From Comamonas testosteroni (GTDB lineage: Bacteria; Pseudomonadota; Gammaproteobacteria; Burkholderiales; Burkholderiaceae_C): a DNA stretch of 64,000 nucleotides. Positions within the stretch are counted from its first letter, which is position 1. Each line of letters starts with the position of its first letter. Under the pieces are notes generated by a model. That model was given only the letters and a program-made list of their open reading frames with translations, did no database searches and was not told where the DNA came from. Where the stretch lies: the NCBI RefSeq assembly GCF_030505195.1, contig NZ_CP129672.1, positions 1,178,001-1,242,000 of the forward strand. The letters are read 5' to 3'. Below, piece after piece: positions 52,866 through 62,242 of the stretch. Position numbers and translations under genes: made by a program.

Positions 52866-53591
52866 TCATAGCGCCAGCCCCAGCAGCGACTGCTGCAGTT
52901 CCTCGTCGGCCGCAAGATCGGCCATGCGGCCCGCGTGCACGACATTGCCGTTGTCCATGACGGCCACGCCGTCGCCCAGGCGCTTGGCGAAGGCAAGGTT
53001 CTGCTCGACCAGCAAAATGCTCACGCCGCTGGCCTTAAGCTGGGCGAAGGCTTCGATCATGTTGTTGATGATGGCCGGTGCCAGGCCTTTGCTTGGCTCA
53101 TCCACAATGAGCAGATCGCGCGGCTCGACGATGGCGCGCGCCACGGCCACCATCTGCTTTTGCCCGCCGCTGAGCTTGCCGGCCGGGTAGTCCCAGAATT
53201 TCTGCACGGCCGGGAACAGCTCGTAGATCCAGTCCAGGCGCGAGCGGTCCATGCGCGCCGCATGCGAGGCCGAGCGCGCAGCCAGCAGCAGGTTTTCCTT
53301 GACCGTGAGATCGGCAAAGATGCCCATGTTCTCGGGCACATAGGCGATGTTGAGCTGGGCAATCGCCGGCGTGGCCAGGCGCGTGATGTCCTTCTGGCCA
53401 AATCGGATGCTGCCCTGGCTGACCTGCCACAGGCCCATGATGGTGCGCAGCGTGGTGGTCTTGCCCGCGCCATTGCGGCCCAGCAGCAGGGTGACCTCGC
53501 CGCGCGGCACAGCCAGGTCCACGCCGTGGAGGATGTGATAGGCGCCGATATGGGTGTGCACGCCCTGGAGCTCCAACAGTATCTCGCTCAT
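52866..53591 (-). CDS. Branched-chain-type ABC transporter ATPase (LivF-like)
   Basis: 241 residues. Walker A GRNGAGKTT, signature LSGGQKQMVAVARA, Walker B LLIVDEPSKGLAPA, H-loop LLVEQN. The short form and the EPSKGLAP string are LivF features. Its start overlaps the stop of the LivG-like gene by 4 bp. Confidence 0.94.
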   Translation of the reverse strand: MSEILLELQGVHTHIGAYHILHGVDLAVPRGEVTLLLGRNGAGKTTTLRTIMGLWQVSQGSIRFGQKDITRLATPAIAQLNIAYVPENMGIFADLTVKENLLLAARSASHAARMDRSRLDWIYELFPAVQKFWDYPAGKLSGGQKQMVAVARAIVEPRDLLIVDEPSKGLAPAIINNMIEAFAQLKASGVSILLVEQNLAFAKRLGDGVAVMDNGNVVHAGRMADLAADEELQQSLLGLAL

Positions 53592-54418
53592 GGCTGTTCT
53601 CCTCGTCCCCCAGACGCGGGAAGACCGGGGTCGGGGGGAGCGTCAATGCCGCCAACGGCATCCTGGGGCGTCAGACCCAGGTATGCCTGCTGCACCACGG
53701 GCGAGGCAATGACTTCGGCCGGTTTGCCGTCGGCCACCAGCGTGCCATTGGTCAGCACGATGATGCGGTCGGCCAGTTCGCGCACCACATCCATCTTGTG
53801 CTCCACCAGCAAAATGATCTTGCTGCGATCTTTCTTGAGTTCGCGTATCAGGTCCAGAATCACCGGCGCCTCGTCATGGCTCATGCCCGCCGTAGGCTCG
53901 TCGAACATATAGACCTGCGGCTCCAGCGCCATGAGCAGCGCCACCTCGAGCTTGCGCTGGTCGCCGTGCGGCAGGGCCGAAACCGGCTCATCGCGCCGCG
54001 CCCACAGCGCCACTTGCTCCAGGATGTGCTGCGCACGCGCCAGCAATGCGCGGTGGTCGCTCCAGATACTCCAGAGGTTCATGCCGCGCCGGTGCGCGCC
54101 CTGGCGCGTGGCCTGCACCGCCAGGCGCACGTTCTCCAGCACCGACAGGGCCGGGAACAGATTCGTGAGCTGAAAGGCCCGCCCAAGGCCGGCACGCGTG
54201 CGTGCCGAAGGCGGCAGGCCCGTGAGGTCGCGCCCCTGCAACGACACCCTGCCCTCCGTGGCCCGCAGCTGCCCCGAGATCAGATTGAAGTAAGTGGTCT
54301 TGCCCGCGCCATTGGGGCCGACGATGGCCGTCAGCGTGCCCGGCTCGAAGGAGCAGGTCACGCTGTTGACCGCCACATGGCCGCCAAAGCGGATGGTGAG
54401 CTTGTCTGTGGTCAGCAT
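53588..54418 (-). CDS. Branched-chain-type ABC transporter ATPase (LivG-like)
   Basis: 276 residues from the ATG at 54418. Walker A GPNGAGKTT, Q-loop GRAFQLTNLFP, a signature variant SALPHGDQRKLEVALLMA (instead of LSGGQ; LivG proteins are often LPYGQQR), Walker B VYMFDEPTAGMSHDE, H-loop LLVEHKMDVV. The start lacks a clear ribosome binding site; an upstream ATG at 54502 would add 28 residues. The C-terminus has a proline/glycine-rich tail. Confidence 0.92.
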   Translation of the reverse strand: MLTTDKLTIRFGGHVAVNSVTCSFEPGTLTAIVGPNGAGKTTYFNLISGQLRATEGRVSLQGRDLTGLPPSARTRAGLGRAFQLTNLFPALSVLENVRLAVQATRQGAHRRGMNLWSIWSDHRALLARAQHILEQVALWARRDEPVSALPHGDQRKLEVALLMALEPQVYMFDEPTAGMSHDEAPVILDLIRELKKDRSKIILLVEHKMDVVRELADRIIVLTNGTLVADGKPAEVIASPVVQQAYLGLTPQDAVGGIDAPPDPGLPASGGRGEQP

Positions 54419-54557
54419 GGATGAAAAGGAGAGATTCCGGGCATGGCGGCAGGCAGTCGCAAGAATTTCAGGCCAAAGCAGCCTCCAGCGCTTGGTGGAC
54501 AAGCACCATCAGCTTTCAAAGATGGAATGGGCACCCGCCGCATTGCGGGCCGCTCAG

Positions 54558-55745
54558 TCAGCGCCCGTTGCGCACGGGAACGTTCATTTCTTCAGGCTTG
54601 ATCTCGCGCACCAGCTCGGGCACGCCCCAGGCCATGGCCGGATCGTTCTTGATCCTGAAGTGGTACATGCTCTGCATGGCCTGGTGATCTTCCTTGCGGA
54701 AGGTCATGACCCCCTTGGGTGTATCGAAGCTCATGCCTTCCAGAGCCTTGATCAAGGTGTTGGTCTTGGTGTCGCCGCCAGTCTTCTTGAGTGCTGTGAC
54801 AATGGCCATGGCGGCCGAGAAACCGCCCGCCGTGAAGAAGTCGGGCGGAGCCTTGAACTGCTTGTAGCTCATGGAGACCATGGCTTCGTTCACCGGATTC
54901 TTGGGAATGCCGAAGTAATAGTAGGTGGCGCCCTCCATGCCCGGCATATTCTTGTAAGCGGCCATGGCAGGCAGTATGTTGCCGCCCGTGGCAATCTCGA
55001 TGCCGTAGCGCTTGAGGTTCATGTCGACGATCTTGAAGGGGTTGCCGGCACCGGCCCAGACAATCCAGATCACCTTCTTGCCTGGAACATCCTTGAGCCT
55101 GTCAATCAGGCGCTGGGCCCCGGCCGTGAAATCGGTGGTGGCTGCGGGCAGATACTCCTCATGCACCAGCTTGCCCTTTTTGACCGCTTCCTTGAAGGCC
55201 TTGACACCGTCACGGCCGAAGGCATTGTCCTGGGCCAGTGTCGCAATGGTCACGCCAGGCCTGTCGATGGCCACGGCATTGCTGATCGCGTCCTGGCTGG
55301 AATTGCGGCCGGTGCGAAAAATGTACTTGTTCCACTTGTCGCCGGTGATGGAATCGGCCACGGCGGGCTCGACGATCAGGATCTTCTTGTACTCCTCTGC
55401 CACAGGCAGCATGGCCAGCGCCACGCCCGACGCGCTGGGACCGACCGCCAGATCGACCTTGTCGTCCGAATAGGCGGCGGCCAACAGGCTCTTGCCAAGG
55501 TCGGGCTTGCCCTGGTCGTCTTTCTCGATCACCACCAGCTTCTTGCCTGCCACCGTCATGCTGCCGCCCGTGGCGTATTCAAGCCCCATCAGCAGCCCGG
55601 CCTGCGTCTGCTTGCCATAGGCCTCCAACGGCCCGGTCTTGCTGTAGACATGGGCAATGCGGATTTCAGATTGCGCCAAGGCGCCGGGAACATAAACCAC
55701 CATGGCCGCCAGAACGGCCGCCTGCAGCAGGCTGCGCTTGTGCAT
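54558..55745 (-). CDS. Branched-chain-type ABC transporter substrate-binding protein (LivK-like)
   Basis: 395 residues with a signal peptide (LQAAVLAAMVVYVPGALAQ). The type I binding-protein fold shows IRIAHVYSKTGPLEAYGKQTQAGL, VGPSASGVALAMLPVAEEYK and DNAFGRDGVKAFKEAVKKG. This subfamily binds amino acids, amides or organic acids. The ATG at 55745 has AGGAG 7 nt upstream; the frame extends further but into the promoter. It is the first gene of a probable seven-gene operon ending at 47506, led by a -24/-12 promoter. Confidence 0.92.
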   Translation of the reverse strand: MHKRSLLQAAVLAAMVVYVPGALAQSEIRIAHVYSKTGPLEAYGKQTQAGLLMGLEYATGGSMTVAGKKLVVIEKDDQGKPDLGKSLLAAAYSDDKVDLAVGPSASGVALAMLPVAEEYKKILIVEPAVADSITGDKWNKYIFRTGRNSSQDAISNAVAIDRPGVTIATLAQDNAFGRDGVKAFKEAVKKGKLVHEEYLPAATTDFTAGAQRLIDRLKDVPGKKVIWIVWAGAGNPFKIVDMNLKRYGIEIATGGNILPAMAAYKNMPGMEGATYYYFGIPKNPVNEAMVSMSYKQFKAPPDFFTAGGFSAAMAIVTALKKTGGDTKTNTLIKALEGMSFDTPKGVMTFRKEDHQAMQSMYHFRIKNDPAMAWGVPELVREIKPEEMNVPVRNGR

Positions 55746-55805
55746 GTGTTGTCTCCTTGAGGATGGATGCGGTGTGTCCGCTTGTCTTTGTATGGTGTGC
55801 ATCAA

Positions 55806-55820
55806 GCAGCCTTCGTGCCA
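55806..55820 (-). promoter_or_regulatory. Sigma-54 (-24/-12) promoter of the LivK-to-hydrolase operon
   Basis: On the minus strand: TGGCAC, GAAGG, CTGC. GG and GC are exactly ten bases apart and only one base departs from TGGCAC-N5-TTGC. Transcription should start near 55795, 50 nt before the LivK-like ATG. An inverted repeat TGTCT/AGACA with a 7-nt spacer at 55885-55901, about 98 bp upstream of that start, may be the activator site. The sigma-54 activator gene at 58996-60546 is the nearest candidate. Confidence 0.65.
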
Positions 55821-55957
55821 GTCTGGCTTTCCTCTGAGTCTTGTTTCAGCCTGCATCCTGACTGCCTGAAAATCAAACAGAAAATGTCTGAAAAAAAGAC
55901 ACTGCATGATTTCCATACATCTCTTCAGGCCTCGCCTCTGCCGAAGTTCAAGCGCCA

Positions 55958-55986
55958 TGAAAAAAGGATCACCGGGGTGATCCTTT
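55958..55986 (-). terminator. Rho-independent terminator after the amidohydrolase gene
   Basis: On the minus strand AAAGGATCACC and GGTGATCCTTT pair over 11 bp around CC, followed by a T-run. It begins 7 nt after the amidohydrolase stop and separates it from the transporter operon. Confidence 0.8.
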
Positions 55987-55992
55987 GAGCTT

Positions 55993-56874
55993 TCATGCGG
56001 CATCGCGTTTTCTGTCCAGCTCCAACAGCCGCACGGCGTTGTCCTTGAGAATGCCGGGCATGACCTCCGGCTTGAAACCGGCGACCTCGAAGTCTTTCAT
56101 CCAGCGCTCCGGCGTGATCAGGGGGAAGTCGCTGCCGAACAGCACACGGTCCTTGAGCAAGGTGTTGGCGTACTGCACCAGCTGCTTGGGGAAATACTTG
56201 GGGCTCCAGCCCGAAAGATCGATCCAGACATTGGGCTTGTGCAGCGCCACCGAGATCGCCTCGTCCTGCCAGGGAAAGCTGGGGTGAGCCATGACGATCT
56301 GCATATCGCCGAAATCCACGGCCACGTCGTCCAGCAGCATGGGGTTGCTGTAGGCCAGGCGCAGGCCGCCGCCGCACTTCATGCCGCTGCCGATGCCGCT
56401 GTGGCCGGTGTGGAAGATGGCAGGCAGCTTGTAGTGGTTGATGACCTCGTAGATGGGCCAGGCCATGCGGTCGTAGGGATGGAAGCCCTGCACCGTGGGA
56501 TGGAACTTGAAGCCCTTGACGCCGCATTCGGTGATCAGACGCTCTGCCTCGCGCGCGCCCATCTTGCCCTTGTGCGGGTCGATGCTCGCGAACGCCACCA
56601 TCATGTCGCTGTTCTCGCGCGCGGCATCGGCAATCTCTTCGTTGGGAATGCGGCGGCGGCCCAGTTGCGCCTCGCTGTCCACCGTGAACATCACCAGACC
56701 GATCTTGCGCTCGCGGTAATAAGCAATGGTTTCGGCGATCGTCGGGCGCAGCGAGCTGCCGAAGTATTTGTCGGCCGCGCGGTCGTACTCCTCGCCATAG
56801 CTGTCAAAGGGATTGCGGCAGCTGACTTCGGCATGGGTGTGGAAGTCGATGGCGATCAGATCTTGATGGTTCAT
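55993..56874 (-). CDS. Amidohydrolase-family metal-dependent hydrolase (ACMSD-like)
   Basis: 293 residues of the amidohydrolase_2 type. Metal-binding H12 and H14 (in DFHTHAEV), a mid-chain histidine in IFHTGHSG, another in VMAHPSFPWQDEA, and the C-terminal aspartate in FGSDFPL. Family members hydrolyse or decarboxylate small carboxylates (ACMSD, resorcylate decarboxylase, 4-oxalomesaconate hydratase relatives). It follows the acetoacetate-CoA ligase gene by 47 bp on the same strand and ends at its own terminator. The true reaction is unknown. Confidence 0.87.
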   Translation of the reverse strand: MNHQDLIAIDFHTHAEVSCRNPFDSYGEEYDRAADKYFGSSLRPTIAETIAYYRERKIGLVMFTVDSEAQLGRRRIPNEEIADAARENSDMMVAFASIDPHKGKMGAREAERLITECGVKGFKFHPTVQGFHPYDRMAWPIYEVINHYKLPAIFHTGHSGIGSGMKCGGGLRLAYSNPMLLDDVAVDFGDMQIVMAHPSFPWQDEAISVALHKPNVWIDLSGWSPKYFPKQLVQYANTLLKDRVLFGSDFPLITPERWMKDFEVAGFKPEVMPGILKDNAVRLLELDRKRDAA

Positions 56875-56921
56875 GGGTGGGTCTGCTTTGGGTATTGAGT
56901 CAAATCAGCCTCAAGCGCTTG

Positions 56922-58910
56922 TCACGCCTGCGGCACCTGCTCTCGAAATTGAATAAAGAAATCAATGCTCGATGGATTGGCCATGGCATCGGGGCTGGCC
57001 ACCTTGGCGGCGTCCGCACCCAGCAGCAGCTTGCGCACAGGCACTTCCATCTTCTTGCCGGTGAGGGTGCGCGGAATCTCGGCCACTTGCACCACCACAT
57101 TGGGCACATGGCGTGCCGAAGCCTTGGTCTTGATGGCGTTCTTGATCTGGGCAGTCAGCTCGCCCGTCAATGCCTGGCCTTCGGCCAGGGTCACGAACAG
57201 CGGCATGAAGGAAGGTCGGCCCAGGTATTCGAGATCGACCACCAGGCTGTCCTTGACGGCGTCGAGCTCCTCGACAACACGGTAAATCTCTGCCGTGCCC
57301 ATGCGTATGCCGAAGCGGTTGATGGTGCTGTCCGAGCGCCCGTAGATCACGGCCGTGCCGCGCTCGCTGAACTCGATCCAGTCGCCATGACGCCAGTAGC
57401 CGGCAAACACATCGAAATAGCTGTCGTGGTAGCGCGCGCCGCTCTCGTCGTTCCAGAAGAACACGGGCATGGAGGGCATGGGCTCGGTAATCACCAGCTC
57501 GCCGACTTCGGCAACCACCTTCTGGCCCTGCTCGTTGAAGGCGTGGGCCGCCACGCCCAGTTCGCGGCACTGAATCTCGCCCGCATTGACCGGCAGTATG
57601 GGAGCGCAGGCCACAAAGCCCGAGGCGATATCCGTGCCGCCGCTGATCGAGGCCAGCCACAGATCGCTTTTGACGTTCTCATAGACCCAGGCATAGGCAT
57701 CGAGAGGCAGCGGCGAGCCCGTGGAGTTGATGGCACGCAGCTTCTCGAACTGGCGCCCCTTCTTCGGCGAGACACCATCCTTCATGCTCTTGATGAGGAA
57801 GGCCGCACCGCAACCAAAGATACTGACCTGGTATTGGTCGATGAAGTCCCAGAGCGCATCATCATGGGGCGCCGTCGGATTGCCGTCGGACAGCACCACG
57901 GTCGCGCCGGCCAGCAGGCTGCCTATCATCAGATTCCAGACAATCCAGCCCGTGCTGCCCAGGAACATGAAGCGATCGCCAGGCAACACATCGTGCTGCA
58001 GGCGATTGGTCTTGAGGTGGGTGAGCACGATGCCGCCATGGCTGTGCACCATGGCCTTGGGCAGGCCGGTGGTTCCCGAGGAGTACACCACCCACAGCGG
58101 ATGGGAGAACGGCAGGCGCTCGAACTGCAGCGGCGCTGCATGACGCGTTGCCTCGTCCCAGCGCATGCAGTCACGCCAGGGCACGGCCGCATGTGCTGCA
58201 TCGCTGCCGAACAAGGGCCCCGGCACATGAATCACCCGGGCGATATCGGGCAGACCCTGAAGCACTTCGTCCAGCACCTCACGGCGATCGAACTGCCTGC
58301 CTGCATAGGTATAGCTGTCGGTCGCGAAAATCAGCTTGGGCGCGATCTGCTGGAAGCGGTCCAGCACCACGGATACGCCCATCTCCGGCGCGCAACTGGA
58401 CCAGATGGCGCCAATGCTGGCACAGGCCAGAAACGCCACCACGGTCTGCGGCACATTGGGCAGATAGGCCACCACACGATCGCCAGGCCCAATGCCCAGA
58501 CCGCGCAGGCTTGCCGCCAAGGCTCCCACATCGCGCTGCAGTTGCTGCCAGGAGACTTCGACCGGGCTCTGGCCCTCGCAGCGCGCAATGATGGCCGGGC
58601 GCTGATCGCTGGCCTGGCGGAAGATATGCTCGGCATAGTTGAGCCGGGTGTCGGGAAACCACTGAGCACCCGGCATCTTGCGGCCGGCCAGCACCTGCGT
58701 CGGGTCACCATCGGCCTGAATCTCGAAGTAGTCCCAGATCGAGCGCCAAAAGCCTTCGATATCGGTTGCCGACCATTGCCACAGCGCCTCATAGTCGGAG
58801 CAGTCACGGCCACGGCTGTCGCGCAGCCAGTTCATGTAATGCCACAGGCCGCTTTGCTCCTGCTGTTGCTGCGTGGGCCTCCACAACTCCTGCCCTTGTA
58901 CCAATGCCAT
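56922..58910 (-). CDS. Acetoacetate-CoA ligase
   Basis: 662 residues, the family length. The N-terminal ACAS_N region (DYEALWQWSATDIEGFWRSIWDYF) is followed by the adenylation core with the AMP motif VYSSGTTGLPKAMVHSHGG, the GSTGWIVWNLM and GGTDIASGF segments that mark acetoacetyl-CoA synthetases, and the C-terminal TGKKMEVPVRK with the catalytic lysine. It activates acetoacetate to acetoacetyl-CoA with ATP in the cytoplasm. GGAG lies 5-6 nt before the ATG. It is next to a sigma-54 activator gene, as acetoacetate and acetone genes often are, and near the 3-hydroxybutyrate oligomer hydrolase. Confidence 0.93.
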   Translation of the reverse strand: MALVQGQELWRPTQQQQEQSGLWHYMNWLRDSRGRDCSDYEALWQWSATDIEGFWRSIWDYFEIQADGDPTQVLAGRKMPGAQWFPDTRLNYAEHIFRQASDQRPAIIARCEGQSPVEVSWQQLQRDVGALAASLRGLGIGPGDRVVAYLPNVPQTVVAFLACASIGAIWSSCAPEMGVSVVLDRFQQIAPKLIFATDSYTYAGRQFDRREVLDEVLQGLPDIARVIHVPGPLFGSDAAHAAVPWRDCMRWDEATRHAAPLQFERLPFSHPLWVVYSSGTTGLPKAMVHSHGGIVLTHLKTNRLQHDVLPGDRFMFLGSTGWIVWNLMIGSLLAGATVVLSDGNPTAPHDDALWDFIDQYQVSIFGCGAAFLIKSMKDGVSPKKGRQFEKLRAINSTGSPLPLDAYAWVYENVKSDLWLASISGGTDIASGFVACAPILPVNAGEIQCRELGVAAHAFNEQGQKVVAEVGELVITEPMPSMPVFFWNDESGARYHDSYFDVFAGYWRHGDWIEFSERGTAVIYGRSDSTINRFGIRMGTAEIYRVVEELDAVKDSLVVDLEYLGRPSFMPLFVTLAEGQALTGELTAQIKNAIKTKASARHVPNVVVQVAEIPRTLTGKKMEVPVRKLLLGADAAKVASPDAMANPSSIDFFIQFREQVPQA

Positions 58911-58995
58911 ACTGTCTCCGGACTCAAATTAGATATTTTTTATAACTATAAAAACAAACCAAGTCCTGCCTACCAAGGGCAATCCCTAGCATGGC

Positions 58996-60546
58996 TCAGA
59001 AATTCAGCTTCTCGAGCCGGTCGTACAGCTTGGCCCGCGATATGCCGAGCGTCCTTGCCACTGCCAGCTTGTTACCCCCATGGGCCTGCATCGCGGCCCT
59101 TATCGCGCGGGTTTCGAGATCCGCCATTTGCTCGGCAAGCGGTTTGAGCAGATCGCCCGTCGCAGCCACCGCAGCCATGGGCGCCCGAGTCAAGGGCAAC
59201 AGATGTGGAACCTGTAGCTCCACCCCGGACGAGCGCAGCACCTGCGCCAGCAGGCCGGCATCGATGTGCGAGTCATCGCAGCGCATGGCGGCCTGCTCCA
59301 GCACATTGCGCAGCTCGCGAATATTGCCGCGCCAGGCCTGTGCGACCAACAATTCCAGCGCTCCCTTTCCCAGCTCCGGCGGAACCATGTCGTTGCGCAG
59401 CGCCAGGTCCTCGCAGAGCACTTCCACCAGGGCCGGGATATCGCTGCTGCGCTCGCGCAGCGGCGGCACGCGCACGGGCAGCACATGCAGCCGATAGAAC
59501 AGGTCTTCGCGGAAGCGCCCGTCGCGCACCATCTGCAGCAGATCGCGAGAAGTGGCGGCCACCACGCGCACATCGAAATGCACGATCTGGTTGGAGCCCA
59601 GCGGCTCGATCTCGCCCTCCTGCAAGGCCCGCAGCAGCTTGGCCTGCAGGCTGGCGGGCATGTCGCCGATTTCGTCGAGAAACAGGGTGCCGCCATCGGC
59701 GAGCTTGAACTTGCCATCGCGCGTCTTGCGCTCGGCTCCGGTAAATGCGCCCGGTGCCACGCCGAAGAACTCGGCCTCCAGCAGCGTCTCGGGAATGGCC
59801 GCGATATTGACGCTCACAAAAGGGCCGGCAGAGCGCGCCGATGCGGCATGGATGGCATGGGCCAGCACCTCCTTGCCGGTACCTGTCTCGCCCAGCAGCA
59901 GCACCGGGCTCATGGACTGAGCAGCCCGCCGCGCCTGGCGCTTGACCTCGACTGCCGCCGGACTGCTGCCCACAAAGCTGGCAAAGCTGTATTTGCTGCG
60001 GCGCGACCCTTGTACGGACGCCTGCAAGCTGCGGCTGCGCTGGGCAGCCAGCTCGCGCCTCGCTTCATCGAGATCGCGCTGCAGCATCGCGAACTTGCTG
60101 ATCAGCGGCTGCAAGGTCGTCTCTGGCTGATCGAACAGCACAATGCCGATGACACCAATCACGCCTCCTTCGTCGTCGTGCAGCGGCAGGCGGCTGACGA
60201 CAAAGGTTCCGGCGCTATTGGTCAGCAGATCGATCAGGACTGGCTTGCCGGTCTCCAGCACACTGCGCATCTGCGTGTTGGGGATGACCTCCTCGACCAT
60301 ATGCCCGAGAAAGTCGCCCACACCGGCCACACCCAGGCGCGGCAAAAAACGCTCGTAGCCTTTGTTGACCCAGACGATGCGCCCGCTTCTGTCGACCAGA
60401 AACATGCCCTGGCTCATCGACGAGAACAGCTGAAACATGGACCGCGCCGCCAGGGCATAGATGCCGTCGGCATCTTCGGGCAGCTCGCAAGCGAAATCGT
60501 GGGGTAGCAGTTGGCTCATTTCCATCGCGTCATGGTAGGGCGACAT
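58996..60546 (-). CDS. PAS-domain sigma-54-dependent activator
   Basis: 516 residues. An N-terminal PAS domain (FQLFSSMSQGMFLVDRSGRIVWVNKGYERFL, about 36-66 for its first part), a coiled stretch, an AAA+ domain with Walker A GETGTGKE, sigma-54 loop GAFTGA, FLDEIGDMP, and a C-terminal Fis helix-turn-helix (KLAVARTLGISRAKLYDRLEKL). There is no receiver domain, so it senses directly. Start uncertain (60546, 60525 or 60519). It lies 85 bp upstream of the acetoacetate-CoA ligase gene on the same strand and is the candidate activator of the sigma-54 promoter at 55806-55820. Confidence 0.92.
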   Translation of the reverse strand: MSPYHDAMEMSQLLPHDFACELPEDADGIYALAARSMFQLFSSMSQGMFLVDRSGRIVWVNKGYERFLPRLGVAGVGDFLGHMVEEVIPNTQMRSVLETGKPVLIDLLTNSAGTFVVSRLPLHDDEGGVIGVIGIVLFDQPETTLQPLISKFAMLQRDLDEARRELAAQRSRSLQASVQGSRRSKYSFASFVGSSPAAVEVKRQARRAAQSMSPVLLLGETGTGKEVLAHAIHAASARSAGPFVSVNIAAIPETLLEAEFFGVAPGAFTGAERKTRDGKFKLADGGTLFLDEIGDMPASLQAKLLRALQEGEIEPLGSNQIVHFDVRVVAATSRDLLQMVRDGRFREDLFYRLHVLPVRVPPLRERSSDIPALVEVLCEDLALRNDMVPPELGKGALELLVAQAWRGNIRELRNVLEQAAMRCDDSHIDAGLLAQVLRSSGVELQVPHLLPLTRAPMAAVAATGDLLKPLAEQMADLETRAIRAAMQAHGGNKLAVARTLGISRAKLYDRLEKLNF

Positions 60547-60621
60547 TCAAGCCCAACCATCAGCACAGACCTGTAGCCGCGCGCGGACAACGCATCCACG
60601 CTTCTGAACTGAGCCTGCCTC

Positions 60622-60660
60622 CATAAAAAAATCCCCTGTCCGACTCACCGGACAGGGGAT
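60622..60660 (-). terminator. Rho-independent terminator of the TctCBA operon
   Basis: On the minus strand a perfect 12-bp stem (ATCCCCTGTCCG with CGGACAGGGGAT) around 6 nt is followed by seven T. It begins 56 nt after the TctA-type stop. Confidence 0.9.
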
Positions 60661-60715
60661 GTGAATGCAACGGGCTCCATGCGTGAAGCACCCGCAGCAG
60701 GCTAGGAAACCGGAC

Positions 60716-62242
60716 TCAGGCGGTGCTTGTCTCCCGGGCATGCTTGGCCTGCGACAGGCGCTTGAGCACGCGAGGAATGATCAGCACGGCCAGCACAATG
60801 ATGATCAGCGTCAGCGACATGGGACGCTGCAGGAAGATCCACCAGCTGCCCTCGCCGATCGAGACGGCGTTGCGCATCTGGGCTTCGGCCAGGGGGCCGA
60901 GGATCATGCCCACCACCACAGGTGCGGTGGGGAAGTCGAAGCGGCGCATGATCACGCCCAGCACGCCGATGCCGTAGAGCAGGAACAGATCGAATGCGCT
61001 CTGGCGCATGCCGTAGGCACCGACGGTTGCGAAGATCAGGATGCCGGCATACAACTGGGGACGTGGAATCTTCAAAAGCTTGACCCACAGGCCCACCATG
61101 GGCAGGTTCAGCACCAGCAGCATCACGTTGCCAATGTACAGCGAGGCAATCAGCGCCCAGACCAGGGCCGCCGAGCTGGTAAACAGTTGGGGACCGGGGT
61201 TGATGCCGTAGTTCTGGAAAGCGCCCAGCAGCACGGCCGTGGTGTTGCTGGTGGGAATGCCCAGAGTCAGCAGCGGAATCAGAGCCGCAGTCACGGTCGC
61301 ATTGTTGGCAGCTTCCGGACCGGCCACGCCTTCGATGGCACCCTTGCCGCCGAACTCGGCCTTGTCTTCGCCCTTGGCCAGCTTCTTTTCCGTCGCATAG
61401 CTCAGAAAGGTCGGGATCTCGGTACCGCCGGCAGGAATGCAGCCGAACGGTGTGCCCAGCAGCGTGCCGCGCATCCAGGCGGGCCAGGAACGCTTCCAGT
61501 CACGCTTGGTCATGTGCACACGCGTCAGCTTGTTCTGGGACTCCTCGACCTTGCCTTCATACATGGCGGCATACAGCACTTCGGCCACGGCAAACAGCCC
61601 CACGGCCACCAGCACGATATCGATGCCGTCCAGCAGCTCCATCTTGCCGCCGGTGTAACGCGCCGCACCGGAGATCTGGTCCATGCCGATGCAACCCGCA
61701 GCCAGGCCGACAAACAGCGCCGTCATGCCGCGCAGCGTGCTCTGGCCCAGAACGGCACTCACGGTGGTGAAGGCCAGCACCATGAGCATGAAGTACTCGG
61801 GCGGGCCCAGTTTCACAGCGAAGTCGGCCACATAGGGAGCGAACAGGGTCACCACCACGGTGGCAAAAGTACCCGCGAAGAACGAGCCGATCGCGGCGGT
61901 TGCCAGCGCCGCCCCGGCACGGCCGCTCTTGGCCATCTTGTTGCCCTCCATGGCCGTGACCATGGATGCCGTCTCGCCGGGCGTATTGAGCAGAATCGAG
62001 GTGGTCGAGCCACCGTACATGGCGCCGTAGTAGATGCCGGCGAAAAAGATCATGGATGCCGTCACATCCACCTTGGCGGTGATGGGCAGCAGCATGGCCA
62101 CGGCCACGGCCGGGCCGATACCGGGCAGCACGCCCACGGCCGTACCCAGGGCACAGCCAACGAGAGCCCACAGCAGATTGGCGGGCGTGATGGCCGTGGC
62201 AAAGCCAGCCATCAAAGCATTGAAGATATCCATTACAGCCAC
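60716..62242 (-). CDS. tctA: Tripartite tricarboxylate transporter permease TctA
   Basis: 508 residues with about twelve helices, the usual TctA size. Family marks: the twice-occurring GxLxGxLPGIG-like stretch ([23 protein letters not shown] near 33-55), [17 protein letters not shown] and its second-half equivalent [17 protein letters not shown]. It is the large membrane subunit of the TTT carboxylate transporter, driven by ion gradients. Its start overlaps the TctB stop by about 10 bp. Last gene of the operon, followed by a strong terminator. Confidence 0.95.
   Translation of the reverse strand: MAVMDIFNALMAGFATAITPANLLWALVGCALGTAVGVLPGIGPAVAVAMLLPITAKVDVTASMIFFAGIYYGAMYGGSTTSILLNTPGETASMVTAMEGNKMAKSGRAGAALATAAIGSFFAGTFATVVVTLFAPYVADFAVKLGPPEYFMLMVLAFTTVSAVLGQSTLRGMTALFVGLAAGCIGMDQISGAARYTGGKMELLDGIDIVLVAVGLFAVAEVLYAAMYEGKVEESQNKLTRVHMTKRDWKRSWPAWMRGTLLGTPFGCIPAGGTEIPTFLSYATEKKLAKGEDKAEFGGKGAIEGVAGPEAANNATVTAALIPLLTLGIPTSNTTAVLLGAFQNYGINPGPQLFTSSAALVWALIASLYIGNVMLLVLNLPMVGLWVKLLKIPRPQLYAGILIFATVGAYGMRQSAFDLFLLYGIGVLGVIMRRFDFPTAPVVVGMILGPLAEAQMRNAVSIGEGSWWIFLQRPMSLTLIIIVLAVLIIPRVLKRLSQAKHARETSTA

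Noticed and set aside
58911..58995. Sigma-54 promoter directly before the acetoacetate-CoA ligase gene
   Set aside because: No GG/GC pair with 10-bp spacing fits on the minus strand in the 85-bp gap; the gene may be read from the upstream activator transcript or an AT-rich sigma-70 promoter that could not be resolved.
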